In this document: positions 50,197-61,822 of the stretch, piece after piece
Position numbering within the stretch: position 1 is the stretch's first letter
How the letters are laid out: each line of letters opens with the position of its first letter
NCBI RefSeq assembly: GCF_000764305.2
Contig: NW_025936659.1
Location: 186,001 to 250,000 of the forward strand
Length of the DNA stretch: 64,000 nucleotides
Direction of reading: 5' to 3'
From: Hyalella azteca
Lineage: Eukaryota > Arthropoda > Malacostraca > Amphipoda > Hyalellidae
Made by a program: the position numbers and the translations under genes
The notes under the pieces: model-generated
Told to the model about the DNA's origin: nothing
What the model saw: only the letters and a program-made list of their open reading frames with translations
Databases searched by the model: none

Positions 50197-50513
50197 TTAT
50201 TGATCTGAAACTACAACATTGAGTGTTGCCAACATCACCCAATGTTGGCAATACGTGATTGAAAAACAATTATCGCACATGTATGGTTTTCCTTCACAGT
50301 CATCAAAATATTTTTGTTCCCTTCGCGTTTCACCTTTGCTACGGCACTTCCCTCATTTGCTGAGAGTATGTTGTAGCATTCATGGCAGCGCATCCTGGCT
50401 TTAGTTCTAGTTGGTTCAATGAAAGTGGGCTGTCCTCTGTCCCACTCGATAATTTGAGATATACATCCTGATTTTACTCTTTCTCTGAAATGTTGCTTGT
50501 AACAGAAGCTCAA
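50197..50513 (-). pseudogene. piggyBac transposase C-terminal fragment (frameshifted)
   Basis: Read on the minus strand, the first frame contains RMRCHECYNILSANEGSAVA and continues to about 50316, where it loses homology. After a one-base shift at an A5 run (T5 at 50311-50315 on plus), the next frame reads YFDDCEGKPYMCDNCF and then a Cys-x-His pair. It ends at a TAA at 50197-50199 that overlaps an AATAAA-like signal. The order CxxC, single C, CxxC-F, C-x-H fits the cysteine-rich zinc-binding domain at the C-terminus of piggyBac transposases, which binds element ends. Nothing upstream encodes the catalytic part, and the open frame starts with TTG rather than ATG. Seen: cysteine pattern and shift. 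Known: the domain is typical of the family. Inferred: an inactive internal-deletion derivative. Confidence 0.8.
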
Positions 50514-50773
50514 GACAATATATACGATGAACGATCTCTATAAGGTAAATATAACTGAACTAACCATGTAAATACCCTCAATTTTATTCAGGATTATGAA
50601 AACCTTTACACCATTCTCTTTCCCTAGTAATTTCCATGCGTAATATAGATCATTCACAAAAAGATAAGAGATACCGGTAGTCATAATGTGTGCAATTATG
50701 ACTCAAAACTAATGTAGATTTCTTGCGCGCATCACTCTCAGTGATAAAAGTGATAACTTTAGGCGTTTTCCCG

Positions 50774-50938
50774 CAATATGAGCCATAGATGCATGTCTTT
50801 GCTTGGTACGCATTGCCCACAGTATTAGAAGTGATTACGATAGGCGGCATGAGCCAATATGAGCCACAACAGGCATGGCTTCATTTGGTACACATCGCCA
50901 GGAATAATGACGAAGTTCAACCCTGAGCGATGTGCACC
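50774..50938. repeat. subterminal repeats of the piggyBac element
   Basis: Two diverged ~37-bp copies beginning caatatgagcc (from 50774 and from 50855, 81 bp apart) each lead into a reverse-strand GCRATGYGYACC motif (50805-50816 and 50887-50898). A forward motif follows at 50927-50938. Related motifs near the left end lie at 49905-49917 and 49947-49959. Clustered motifs just inside the ends are typical transposase-binding sites. Confidence 0.7.
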
Positions 50939-51084
50939 AAATGCGGCCACAAATTTTACGTGACACGATGACAGAACATACCTCGGCAGAGCTGCACACA
51001 CCTTTTCTCCTTGCTATCTGCCGGGTAACTGAAAATATACAAGTTTGAACCTATCGCCCGTACGGCATTCGGGCCAAATCATCA

Positions 51085-51099
51085 ATCGCGGCCAACGTG
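51085..51099 (-). repeat. piggyBac right terminal inverted repeat
   Basis: Exact reverse complement of 49895-49909, immediately followed by the TTAA target sequence at 51100-51103. Confidence 0.92.
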
Positions 51100-51103
51100 T
51101 TAA

Positions 51104-52899
51104 CTTGGAGCAAAACCTACACGGAGTAGTCTCCGCGAATGTTACTACGCAAAATTAAAGTGCGCTATTGTGAGCCAGTATTGCTTCGTTCATTTGAAAT
51201 GCTCCCGAGTGTCGTATACAATGCGTAATCGCCATCCTTATTTGTCGATGCTCGAGATGCGTTCCTCTTGCTAGCCTAAAGAATTTATTGTTATTCCCCG
51301 AGACAAGTTTTGGATATCTGTTCTTCTCCGTGAAAAAAGCGCTATCATTTGGGGTGGATTTTTGCGTGCGTCCAACAAAATATGTAATTGATAAACAAAC
51401 CAGAAAAAACAAGGATGTAAAGGTTAACGGCTAGTGATTTACAATTATTTTGTGTGTTTTTTCTTCACTTAGAAACCAATAAAGAGGTGGATATAAATTT
51501 TGGTAAAATGTATGACTAAATTAGGTATGACTAGCCTGGCCATTCGTGAAATTCAATTAAAAGATTTTTGCGTTTTATTGAAAAGCTACTGCAATACATT
51601 TCCAGCTCCTGCAGGTTTATTTTTCTTGACTCTTTTATCGTTATCATGTAGGAGACTAGTAATTTCAACTGATGGCAGGCAACTTTATTAAAAGTTCTTT
51701 AATTCAGCCTCACAAAACGCAATAATTTGAGACCATCCTCAAGGTCTCTTGCTTTTTTTTTTAATTCAGAGACCAGAGTCAGATGCGACAACCTAGTGAT
51801 CAATTATTTAGAAATATTATTTTAAAACAAATGTTGCTGGGCTGTAGTTGTTTGCGATGGCAATATATGGTGTGATTGAAAGATCAAAAAGGCATGCTCT
51901 CATTAACGATAAGAAAGGAAAACTAATGAACCATTAAGGAGCGAACTAGTAAACTGCCTAATTCAGATTTGCCTTATTATTATCGAGTAAAATTCTTTTC
52001 GTTTACATATTTTAGCTTGTTAGTTACTCGCGAGACGCGTCTGAAGATATGTTCTGAGGTGACTAGTGTAATGCTGCAGTTCTATAAAGTCGCGTCTATA
52101 CGATGTGCGTAGGAAAGTGTGCCCAGAGAAGGTATCCCGTTCACCGTAAGAATGTATACCTCGAGACCAGCAACACGACCAAGTGTTGTAACCTGGAGGG
52201 GGTGGGGCATAGAAATTGCCCCAGGTTAGTTTTGCCGTATTACTACTAGACCTTATCCTGACATTCGAACCAGATTGTAATAGTTTTTCTGACAGGAGAC
52301 TTTTTTTTGTTGCAAAATTTATGTTTCTACGTTTGGATTGCTAGCCATATTACCAAGCTGCATTCTGACTTTTGGAGACGGGTATTGCTTCCTTCAAATA
52401 GATATATTAAATAATTTATGCGCTATCATGCGAACATATTGTAAGATTATTGATATTGTGATCTATAAAAAGCCACTTCTATTAATATAATTGAAATGTT
52501 ACTTCTATAAAAACCGAATATAAAAATTCGAGTAGCTGGGACACCGACTAAATTTTTTGCAATTCGATCGGCTTGCTGTGCCTCCCGAAGGTATTTAACT
52601 TACAGTGCGTGCTGTATAGCCGTCATCAACAAGGCATATTAGTGAGGTGTAGAATCATGCTTCTATGGGACGCTTCATAGCGATGTAATTAAGAGAGTAG
52701 TGGATGTGGATCCTCCTTAGGCATTCACAGAGGCGCCAGGCAATTACGCCTGATCAGTCAAGTGCTCAGTGCCACCTTGTCTCTCTGGAACAAGGGGATG
52801 CGTGTCTTGCGTGCATTATGTGCGATCAAAGATCGACGTTAAATTTGTGCGCCGAACAGTGAATGCTGGTCGTTCTGTGAAAAATTGTGTATTATCTGT
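51104..52899. other. non-coding stretch, no gene seen
   Basis: AT-rich. A small hairpin (gagacc/ggtctc) lies at about 51731-51750 next to a T11 run. The GC-richer patch at about 52170-52240 holds a ggggca/tgcccc inverted pair. No coding frame is recognised. Confidence 0.5.
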
Positions 52900-52961
52900 T
52901 ACAAAATGACAAATTATTTGCTCGCTTGTATCGATAAGCTTCACGTTTGAATACTTTCACC

Positions 52962-53080
52962 ATATATAAATAAAAATCCATCAGATAATTCTCTCTTGCG
53001 ATCTTAGTGACCCTATCGTTCAGCTCCATCACTCGGACTTCTCTGAGTCGCCGTCTGTCTTCCCAGTCACGCTGATGGAC
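52962..53080 (-). other. candidate minus-strand exon
   Basis: On the minus strand an acceptor-like ctcattgtttcag ends at 53081. It is followed by a frame beginning VHQRDWEDRRRLREVRVMEL and continuing through about 40 residues that are strongly charged and helix-like. Third codon positions are GC-richer than the surroundings, unlike the T-rich chance frames elsewhere. A possible donor, ATG/GTGAAAGT, lies at about 52961. The enclosing open frame (52892-53173) is 93 codons and starts with ATG. No family is recognised. It runs opposite to the plus-strand exon candidates, and a SINE-like remnant lies just upstream, so it could instead be part of a repeat or an old retrocopy. Confidence 0.28.
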
Positions 53081-53214
53081 CTGAAACAATGAGGTCTGTG
53101 TGTGGTGTCTGACCCTCCCTGTAATACTTCCGGATGCAAATGAAGCTGAGCCTTCGTTACTTATGCAGTTCAAGAAGTGCCATCGAATCCGTGACCCGCG
53201 AACGCTTTGTTAGG

Positions 53215-53295
53215 TGCCAGCAAACTGTGAAAGTTAACCTGGGATCTTGGTCTCATTTGCAACCCAGCAAGATCGTCTAACACTGAGGCTTTTGT
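53215..53295 (-). mobile_element. tRNA-like SINE remnant (minus strand)
   Basis: On the minus strand, gcctcagtgttagacg (A-box-like) begins at 53291, then an anticodon-arm-like segment with ctgggttgcaaatgag. A degenerate B-box (ggttaactttc) occupies 53239-53229, about 45 bp from the A box as in tRNA genes. The B box has lost the usual TTCGA core, so this is a pseudogene or SINE head, not a working tRNA. Body and tail are not delimited. Confidence 0.38.
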
Positions 53296-55892
53296 TCTGA
53301 CGCTTGAACGAAGATTGTGGACAGTACCGAGTATCTATCGTGTTCTGTCTTGAATCTCTTTATTATAAAGCCGTTTGCGAAATTTAGGTCAATTGTACTG
53401 CTAACGGCTTGAAATAATAATAATAATTTCATATGATTAAAATAGCCCTAAATTCTCTTTTAATATTTGCCAAATGCTTTTCCTTTGCAAGGATCATCTA
53501 ATTACTTGCCGCCTACACATTCCTGCATTAATATTTATCCGCATTACTGGACCATGTTTTGATTTCAATTACGATGTAGCGGTCCAAATAAATCCCTCCT
53601 TATTCTAAAGACTTGCCAGCCGCCCAGGTCTCTCGCTGTGGTCACTTCTTCCTGGCGGGCGACGCCTCTGACCCCGGAAGATAAATTTCTTATACTTCCC
53701 TCATGCGTCCACGCACACTTCGACCTCTTGCGGTTCTGGTTTTGCTAACTGAATAATTTAAAGTTTTGCAGAGCCAGTGCCAGCTGTTACGTTAAATGAT
53801 ATTTAAATTTACGTTGGTGTTGCAGCATGGCTTTGAATAATTCGGAATCCTTGAATAATTCGGAATCGTTCATCGTACCTTAATCGTATCGTATCGAAAG
53901 GAATCGTTTATGTATAAGATCCGTGGTGACTTAAACGAATCTTCTGTAGTGATCTATACGAGATTGTGCTGCGTATGTCAACTAGACATGTGAGGCCCAT
54001 CAAGACAAACATTGGTTGTTCTGAGTATATGAATCTCGTCAGAAACTCATTAAAATTCGATTTGTACCTTAATAGTATACTTAATACTTCTAATTTTTTC
54101 GTTTTAAATTTGTCTACAGCAATTTTAAGTGATAAACTGACTAATAGCTGAATCTTCTTACACTTCACTATCCTATAAGTTTACATTTTCATTCGTTTAA
54201 ACGTATTGAAGATTTATAATGTATTTCAAATGAATCATTATTTTAACAAGCTTTGATATTTCTATCCGATTCCACGAGAACCGGAATCGACTTACTGGCG
54301 CCATGGCCTTGATTCCGATCTTGCCTCTTTGTAAGACGAGGCGATAATAAGCTGTATATACCGAAAATTATGAAATATGAATAAGGTAATTTTGTCTGTA
54401 GCCCGCCACAACAAATGTAGGTTCAAGAATGTTAAGTTTGTTACATTTGTAATAAAAAATTTGGTCTATATCTGGTCACTATAGCTATTCATAGGATAAT
54501 AAATATTCTTATGAATGTTAGCTCATATAGGTTAGGCTCACCTCTATATATTATTTTTCATAGCAAAGTTGGTGAATTATTTACCTTATTTGATAAGATA
54601 CAGCAATTCACATTATTCCTCACATTCGTGGCCTTCCATTATTTCTCCACTTCCTCATTATCGTGACTTTTTAAGGACTCGCATCTGTAGGAATCAAAGA
54701 TGAACTGGTGGATGTATCTTTGTCTATGTAAAGGCAGATGGACTAATTATAAATAATTATTATCTTAATAAAAGCCTCTGATATTCGGACAAGTTTTTTT
54801 TGCATGCGGAAGATGAACCCACGCTTCGATAGTTACATTTTAATATGGACTCGATACCGTTTTTAGATATCAAGTTAATCTAATATACCTCCGTTGCCCA
54901 AGTTGAAAGTTAATTTAAATAGAATTTTTTTGGAACATGGAGGCATTAACGATTGTGCAAAGCTGTTGTTCCTTCCTGCTTATTTATTTTCTTTTTATGT
55001 TGTTTGAACTTCTCGCCGAAATCAATTTAATTTCTTTGCAATTATTTTTTTTCATTTTTCTTAATCTTATCGACATATTCATTAATCTTATCATATTTTC
55101 GTTTAAATTTTCCTCCATTTTTATTATAAATATTTTTTATTCCTGCAATTAAGGTTTGAGATGAGTGGATTAGTAGTTTAAATCATTCATAGGACGCGTC
55201 TGAGAATGAACTGCATGGTGGCAGCCGAAGATCAAATTTGAAATGGGAAATGAGACTCAGCGTAACGACTTCGTGCGTAACACGAATAACGCTCCCAACT
55301 CTTCTGAGTTTCTTGCCTTCTTCCCGTTAGGCGAAAGTTACAAAAAAGATTAAACGTGTGCATTCCCGAACGATTCTCGGCATTGAGGAGTCCGGATGAA
55401 CGTCTGTTTAAATTTAACATTAGGTTATTATATAACATCAACGTACACACGAATTCAAGTGAATTTTAATATTGTGATTATTAATTCTATTGCTATTAAT
55501 ATGCACTGCAATTTGAATGCTTCATGTTCACAAGCATGTATATTTTGTTGTCCTGTTTTCAATTTGTTTCTTGCTTCATAAAATGTTGCAGCAGCTTTCA
55601 TCTCTTTCACCTTATCGTTCGATCGTCCATTCATTATCTCTGAACACTAATGCCGTCGAGAGGTTGAGCGTTCTAAAATACTAAACTCATTTCATTACTT
55701 CACTGCAGCCCAACATCATAATATCGACGTGCCGCTACTTTTATTGCCTCCGCTCTCCGCGTAATCAAAATCTGATCGCCTTCACGGGCTCTAGCAGGAG
55801 CGATGAACCTTGTAACCTTCACCTGGTCAGTGGATGAGGTGGCCGTTTGGGGTGAGTGCAGTCGTAGTAAATATTCCCTCATCTGCTATTCT
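53296..55892. other. non-coding stretch, no gene seen
   Basis: AT-rich. The phrase gaataattcggaatc occurs twice in tandem at about 53835-53868. The membrane-like frame at 54937-55152 is simply T-rich DNA. A good acceptor tract ends at about 55706, but the frames beyond it close before the donor-like TTTGGG/GTGAGT at about 55852. Confidence 0.5.
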
Positions 55893-55997
55893 ATGGGAAA
55901 ATTGTCCCTCTTCCTATTCATCGCGTGTGTCATCTTTGCTTTGATTGCCTTGTGTGACCCACGCGCTTCTTCATGTTCATTTGCATGTAGCGACTGA
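55893..55997 (+). other. short ORF with signal-peptide-like sequence (weak)
   Basis: A 34-codon ATG frame begins MGKLSLFLFIACVIFALIAL and ends after a short segment with three more cysteines. A basic residue, a long hydrophobic core and a small-residue region resemble a secretory signal peptide, as in the first exon of a small secreted peptide gene. The start context is weak, the frame extends upstream to 55803 without a stop, and T-rich DNA easily yields such sequences by chance. Confidence 0.15.
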
Positions 55998-58416
55998 CCT
56001 GCATCCCGTCTTTTGTTGCATCGTTCGGATGCTTGTCTGTTTACCAAAGGACCGGCTGGCGAGTGAATAAGAAGTGAAAATTGAGCGAAGAATTAGTGCT
56101 AACAATTATTAATTATTGATATCTTTAAATGAGCGCAAAAAATTAAAGGGCCATCTTTTACTTATTCGAAATTACTCAAAATGCGGTTCCCATAATCAAT
56201 CTCGTCGATTATTTACATCTTGTTTCTGAAATTGTACTTTCATTTTCAATCGTATATTTTTAACACTTTTTCCCGAGCCTATTGAGCTGATGCAGATTGC
56301 TCAGAAACTTTCTATAGCATCTCTAAACTACACAAGGACAATTTACAACTGGTATCCTACTCGTCTTTTGTGCAGTTGCACTCTCTAGCAGATGCTGGTG
56401 GCGCGGCATTAAATAGCTTCTGTATAGTAATAGTGAAGAAGCTGTCATAATCATTCTTGTAAGCGTGCTTTAAGTGAAAGTTGCTGCGTATAAATAACAG
56501 CTTTAATTTTGATTCTTTCGGCCTCCTCTGCTTGGTATGCGACTCCCATCATGACGCCGGCGCTGTTTAAATCTGTGGAGACCTGCTGCTTCTGTACTGG
56601 CTTGTATGAGAGTTTAAGGTTTAAGTGCTGCTAATTTGATGATTTACTAATACATTTCATGCAATCAATCTTGCTTTATGTTACCGATAGAGTATAGACG
56701 AATGCGCTACTTAGTTATTGTACGCGAAATTGGTTTGCATTGAAAAAATTCACCCCAAACAAGTTAATACGATATATTTTTATTTAGTTTTAATTTTTTC
56801 ACTTGTGCTGGTTACGTTCCTCTTGTTAGTTAAGTTACTATTTCATGTACATTCACTTTTTATGTACTCATTTTGATAACAAAATTGAAAATAATTTTTA
56901 ATTCATCGCCAAGTTTTATCGTGCTGAGAAATCTCGAGCTTCCAGTTCAAGCGTAAGAAAATACGAGCTTCAGAGTTCTATGTGTGTTTTTTTCATGACG
57001 CTCGTGTCCCGGCCTTGCGGATCTGGCGAATAATTCCAGTTAGTTTACCCTGCAGCGTCGACTCATTATGTGATAACCGTTCATGCCAGGCGATGCCTTG
57101 TATCAAAGGAGCCTAGCAATTTTGTATTGTCGCGAAAAATATGAATTATTTTGACTGTAGATTGTTCAAACTAAGACTGATTTATTTGCGCTATTTCGTC
57201 AGGGAGAATTTGAATGCGTTATGTTATTTATAATTGTGATATATTTTTAATTAGGTGCAATTCGCAGCGATTCGGTCAACTGAAATGAGAGGCCTTTCTG
57301 TGATGTCGACAACGTTTGGGATAAGACTGATTATATGTTTGAATTCATGCAAAAATTTCATACTGTCGCTGTTGAAAAAGCTCTTCAGTATTAAGCGCTT
57401 TGGCAGATGAAGGTTCTTAGTTTAGTAAAAAAATGTTTTTGACAAAATGCCTTGGCAAGAGTATATAATGTTTATTGTAGGAAAGTCAAAATGTAATTGT
57501 GAGCTAATTTATTGATCACCGTGAATTTTAGACTCTATTTTCTTTTATCGACAAGTGTATTTTCGTTGCTGAAACACTCAAGTTTGGCTATAGCTCATAA
57601 TTAACTGTAAGAGTCCAAAAGCAAATGTTTGAAAATAATGGGTCTTTGTACAGCGACCAATATGATTGATGAAGTCGATTTTAATTTACTGGAGCGTGCA
57701 TTTATCTCTAACAAACTGGTTCCTGACGACCGTCCATCACGTTGGTAACTCACTGTTTGACTGAGTAGCTTCTCAAGACGCATTTCATATCGTTTTAGAA
57801 ATTGTTTACTCGTTCGTATTGTTATTGCTCTGCTACAGTATGCATCAGGGTTCTGTTTATCATGTAATCATTTATCAAGCTGATATTGTTTGGCTTATTC
57901 ACTGAAGATTAACTAATATTTTAGTTAGGAAATTGATACGCCCGAACGCTGAAAAACAAAGTTTATTCCAACACATTCTGTCCAATGGCCTCGTTATTAT
58001 TTAGTTTTATTCGTTAAAAGTATTGAATGCTTTTCACACGTCTAGACAAAATAGACCTAGTAGTCTCGACTTTAAAATGGTACCGATTAATTTGAGTGAA
58101 TAAATAATTACAGATCTAAACCAAATGAAAATCACGGATGTGATAGTTTCGGCGACTTAATATCAGTGGTAACTTGAGTGGAACCAATTTTTTTTACAAT
58201 GAAACACACAAGTATTCGCTTAGTACAGGTTAGAGATAACCACTTGACATATTATGACAGAGATCGTACCGCTTGTACGATCTACGTTGACTACCTTGAC
58301 ACTGGCATGTTGCGCATACTAAGCATTTCTGCTGCATACCTCTAGAATGCCGGGGAACATACTCGATGAGTAGCATATAGTGTAAGAACGGTTATCGCTT
58401 GTAGTCTTCAAATTAC
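55998..58416. other. non-coding stretch, no gene seen
   Basis: AT-rich and featureless on both strands, with no frame above 60 codons and no repeat or RNA gene recognised. Confidence 0.55.
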
Positions 58417-58705
58417 TTGATTGTTTCACCGACCGCTACACCGATAAGGTCTAAAGTTGATTCGAAGTTACATTTTATTATTTCACCGACCAATCTACAG
58501 ATAAGGCATCTAAAATGTTGATTCTAAAATATAATTGATTTTTTTTTCGCCCACCCCGTTCATCAGATAAGACATCTAAGGTTGGTTTGAAATTAAAATT
58601 GATTATTTCACCAACTGCTGAGCAAATAAGGCTCTTCAGTATTTTATTTTGATATACAATTGATTATTTACACGACCGCTGAGCCTATAAAACACTAGAA
58701 TTTAA
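58417..58705. repeat. degenerate ~60-bp tandem repeat, about 4.7 copies
   Basis: Units start at 58417, 58474, 58535, 58599 and 58660 (spacings 57, 61, 64 and 61 bp), each opening with ttgattatttcaccgacc or a close variant. A conserved core, gataaggcatctaa, follows about 25 bp into each unit. Copies have diverged substantially by substitution and small indels, so the array is old. Confidence 0.85.
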
Positions 58706-61700
58706 GTGTGTTGATGTGCATTTAAAATTTTATTTGGTTTGCTCATATGTCGTTTGATCACATAATGAACTGATGAACTTTGAAATATATCGACTTTATC
58801 TCGAACATCAGTTAATTTGTTATCTATACGTGTGGAAACTGGTAAATTTTTTCATTAATTGATGCATCGACTGGCCTCTTGAAAGTTTTATGCGTTTGTC
58901 CCTGCATTACATTTTGTACATTCCTAGTGTCAGTTGTTCCTGCCTTATTTCTTCCTGACTTCGATACACGTATTTGTGTTGAATACATTTCACTGCTGTA
59001 TATAGGAGTGTAATGACTATATAGTCTCACTGCATTAGTCATCGCGGGCTGATCGCGTCTCCGTCTCTTTTTCTTATGATGCTCTACGGGAAGCTGAGTT
59101 CTTGTTCGAAAAATTCATTATGTTTCTTCAAGCAAGACTCTTGTAGTGGCATTGTTAAGGTCGAACTTGTAAGCTTTTGATGTCATTATTTGATTTTTCA
59201 TAAACACGATCATTGTAAAAATGCACTGACGGTGTTTGCAGTATGCTATTGTTACGTATATACTTCAGTTAAAACTTCAAAATAATAATTTCCTCACAAT
59301 TTTGAACTATTTGACCCCAGCATCCATTTTGCAGACCTGAGCTCGGTCGTCACAATATCTCGTGTACCTGAGACGTTCGTGACATATCCACGGCCCCATC
59401 TGCGCAACTCGGTCACGGTTTAACCTCACGAATTTATGACGCAACAAACGCTGATAATAGCGTTGTTAGATCAACGTTGGCGCTGGCAAAACACCGCCTG
59501 AATTGAGACTTCATTCTTACAGCACAACACCTCATAAATTCATTATGCTTGTGTGCTTATATCAGTTCTCTGCGCTCTTAAAATAAAACAACAAAAATCT
59601 CGTATTCCTTCGACTTCTTTTGTAACTGCTAATACATTTTAATATGCGTGCTTGCTGGAAAATATAATTCCAATCTGGGTGTTCTAATATGTTACGCAAG
59701 TTAAGAGTGAGTGTAAAATAAAGTATCTAAAGCATTTGTCGACTTCCGTCTGAAGGTATCATGGCTGGCCATTTCTTGATTTTTCAATAAATTGAGAATT
59801 TATTTGTTTGTAATTGATGCATAAATTTACTCTATCGAAGTCAATAGCATTAGCATACATCCTATTTTTTATTGCATAGTTGTCCAATCAAGCATTATTT
59901 ATTAAAGATCTTGATATTTCACTGCCAGAAAAGAATAAAAATTTAGGTGGCATATTATTCATGAAAATCCAAATCGTTGTTCAATTGTGTGCCTCCCAAA
60001 TTTCGATCAAGGTTATTGCTTTCTTGTTCGCAGTACAATGGTCAATTTGAACGCTCGAACGCTCTCATGAGCTCCTATTGCTCATTCTTATTATGAACGA
60101 ATTCATGGCCGATTGTGTAAATTCATGTTAGCGGTGGAATAATTCACTGTAAAACTGAACCGAGAAAAGTAAAACTTCTCGACAACTTTTAGTCACGCTT
60201 CGTTGAGCTTATCTCCAAGCACGTTTTCCGGTCAGCAGTGAATTTATTCGAGGACGGCAGGAATTCTCGCTCGGGCAGTCCGGTCGTGTCGACAAGCTGT
60301 CTTCCTAACTTGGACGCGCGACTGCAGCCTCGCTCTCTGACATCTGGCTTTGCGCAGCGCTTTCTTCATCTGCTCCAAGCTTTTATGGAACGGGCATGCT
60401 TTCTGAATTATTTAAATATTTTCACAAGGGTGAAAAATATATTTCATTATTTGGCATTTGATCAAGATTCGTACTTGCTTTTTTTTTCAACAAATATTAC
60501 TTTTGATTGTTAATATAGCTAGTTGTGAGTGTTTTTTTTCAACTAGGATAAAGTTGTATGCATATTTGTGACTCATAACCAGGCATTCAATAATTTTATA
60601 ATTTATTTCGAGATTTTTTCTAAATTCTGAGAGCACTAGGACGCGTGAACTAAGAAGTCATTGCTTGTGAATCACTATCGCCGTCTAGCCGTGTGCTTGC
60701 ATTTGTTTCTTCTAACATGCATGTTTTGCGCGCGTGCCAGTGATTCAGCAATGCAAATTTACCATGACTTCTTGTTCTTATTGAACCGAGTTTTGGACCG
60801 TCGCAAAGTTCAGTTTTAAGCTTTCTGCAAGCGCGGAACGAACCGTGAGCGACTTATGCTGCATTTCTTGCCTTTCATCGTGGACGCAATGTGAAAAAAG
60901 GAGAGGCGGTCAGGTCACTTTCAGGCGTCCTCTCTCACCTCTGACTCATCGGTGCTCGTGAATGCAGCCACTCGCTTCTCCTCCTAACTTTTCTTTAGCA
61001 CGATTTACCTTCGTTAGTGGTACTTTTTCATGCGCGTTCAGAAATTATAGGTCAAGATTCTCTTCATTGACCTCGTGCTTGGATAGAATGCAACTCGTGT
61101 TTACGCAAATTTTGCCAGCTTTAAACGATGATTCTTGCTATTAGATTCTCATTGACCCAAAATGACTAGGAAAATGTTAGCTGCGTTTCATCAGTGAATC
61201 ATCTCGTCAAAATCAACACCGAGCGCTTTGTTTGCGAGTTGAGTGCTGATATGTGAGTAAGGTGATACCGAGATAACACTTTTTGGATGGATGTGAGTAT
61301 TCCTGTTCGATTCAACAGTATTTATATTTTAATTCTCTTCTGTCTGCGGTGTTCAATTATTATGAAGTATTGATCGAGAAACATTATAACACTTATCAAG
61401 TGATGCAGTGTCATTTATGTACATATTGAAGATCATAAGTAACGGACATGGTGATATCAACGATCAGTCTCACAGATGAAGTGGCTTCAAAAAACCTTAT
61501 TATTGTAAAAAAAATACTGTAGTAATTGAGGCATTGACGATAAAACTAAACGAAATGAGAGATAACACAAATTGTCAGAACTAATCGAATAGTAGTAATG
61601 ATTGAATCATCGTCTACACTCGTAGAGCTTGTATAGTGTACATGAAATAGCATTTAGTGGTACACTACATGTGTACATGAGATAACCGCGCTAGGCAATG

Positions 61701-61822
61701 AACGAGGCTTGTCCGCGACGGGCCTGTGCCCTCGGGTAGGCTCGTGTAGCGCCATAAATCACTATACTGATAAGTGAACTTCTCAACGGACTGCTCAGCA
61801 GCTCCGTGCTGCTGATAGCGAC
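58706..61822. other. non-coding stretch, GC-richer patches
   Basis: No supported gene. CpG-richer patches occur at 59320-59480, 60180-60390 and 60640-60960, each with short unrecognised frames. Near 61630-61690 the phrase tgtacatga recurs, with tacac/gtgta inverted words between. A tract resembling a splice acceptor ends at 59334. Confidence 0.5.

Larger units (their letters stand above)
49895..51099 (-). mobile_element. degraded piggyBac-type DNA transposon
   Basis: A 1,205-bp element bounded by perfect 15-bp terminal inverted repeats: cacgttggccgcgat at 49895-49909 and its complement at 51085-51099. The right flank is TTAA (51100-51103) and the left is TCAA (49891-49894), as expected for a piggyBac TTAA target duplication with one later mutation. 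The interior holds five copies of a GCRATGYGYACC-like subterminal motif and, on the minus strand, a frameshifted remnant of the transposase C-terminal cysteine-rich domain. Autonomous piggyBac elements are usually over 2 kb, so most of the transposase, including the catalytic DDD core, is deleted. The copy is therefore non-autonomous and old. Confidence 0.88.

Noticed and set aside
50235..50513. Intact 92-codon minus-strand gene
   Set aside because: It is the frameshifted tail of a piggyBac transposase. The second half of the zinc-binding domain is in another frame.
54937..55152. Apparent multi-pass membrane protein
   Set aside because: Phe/Leu/Ile richness follows directly from T-rich DNA. 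Known artefact, no other support.
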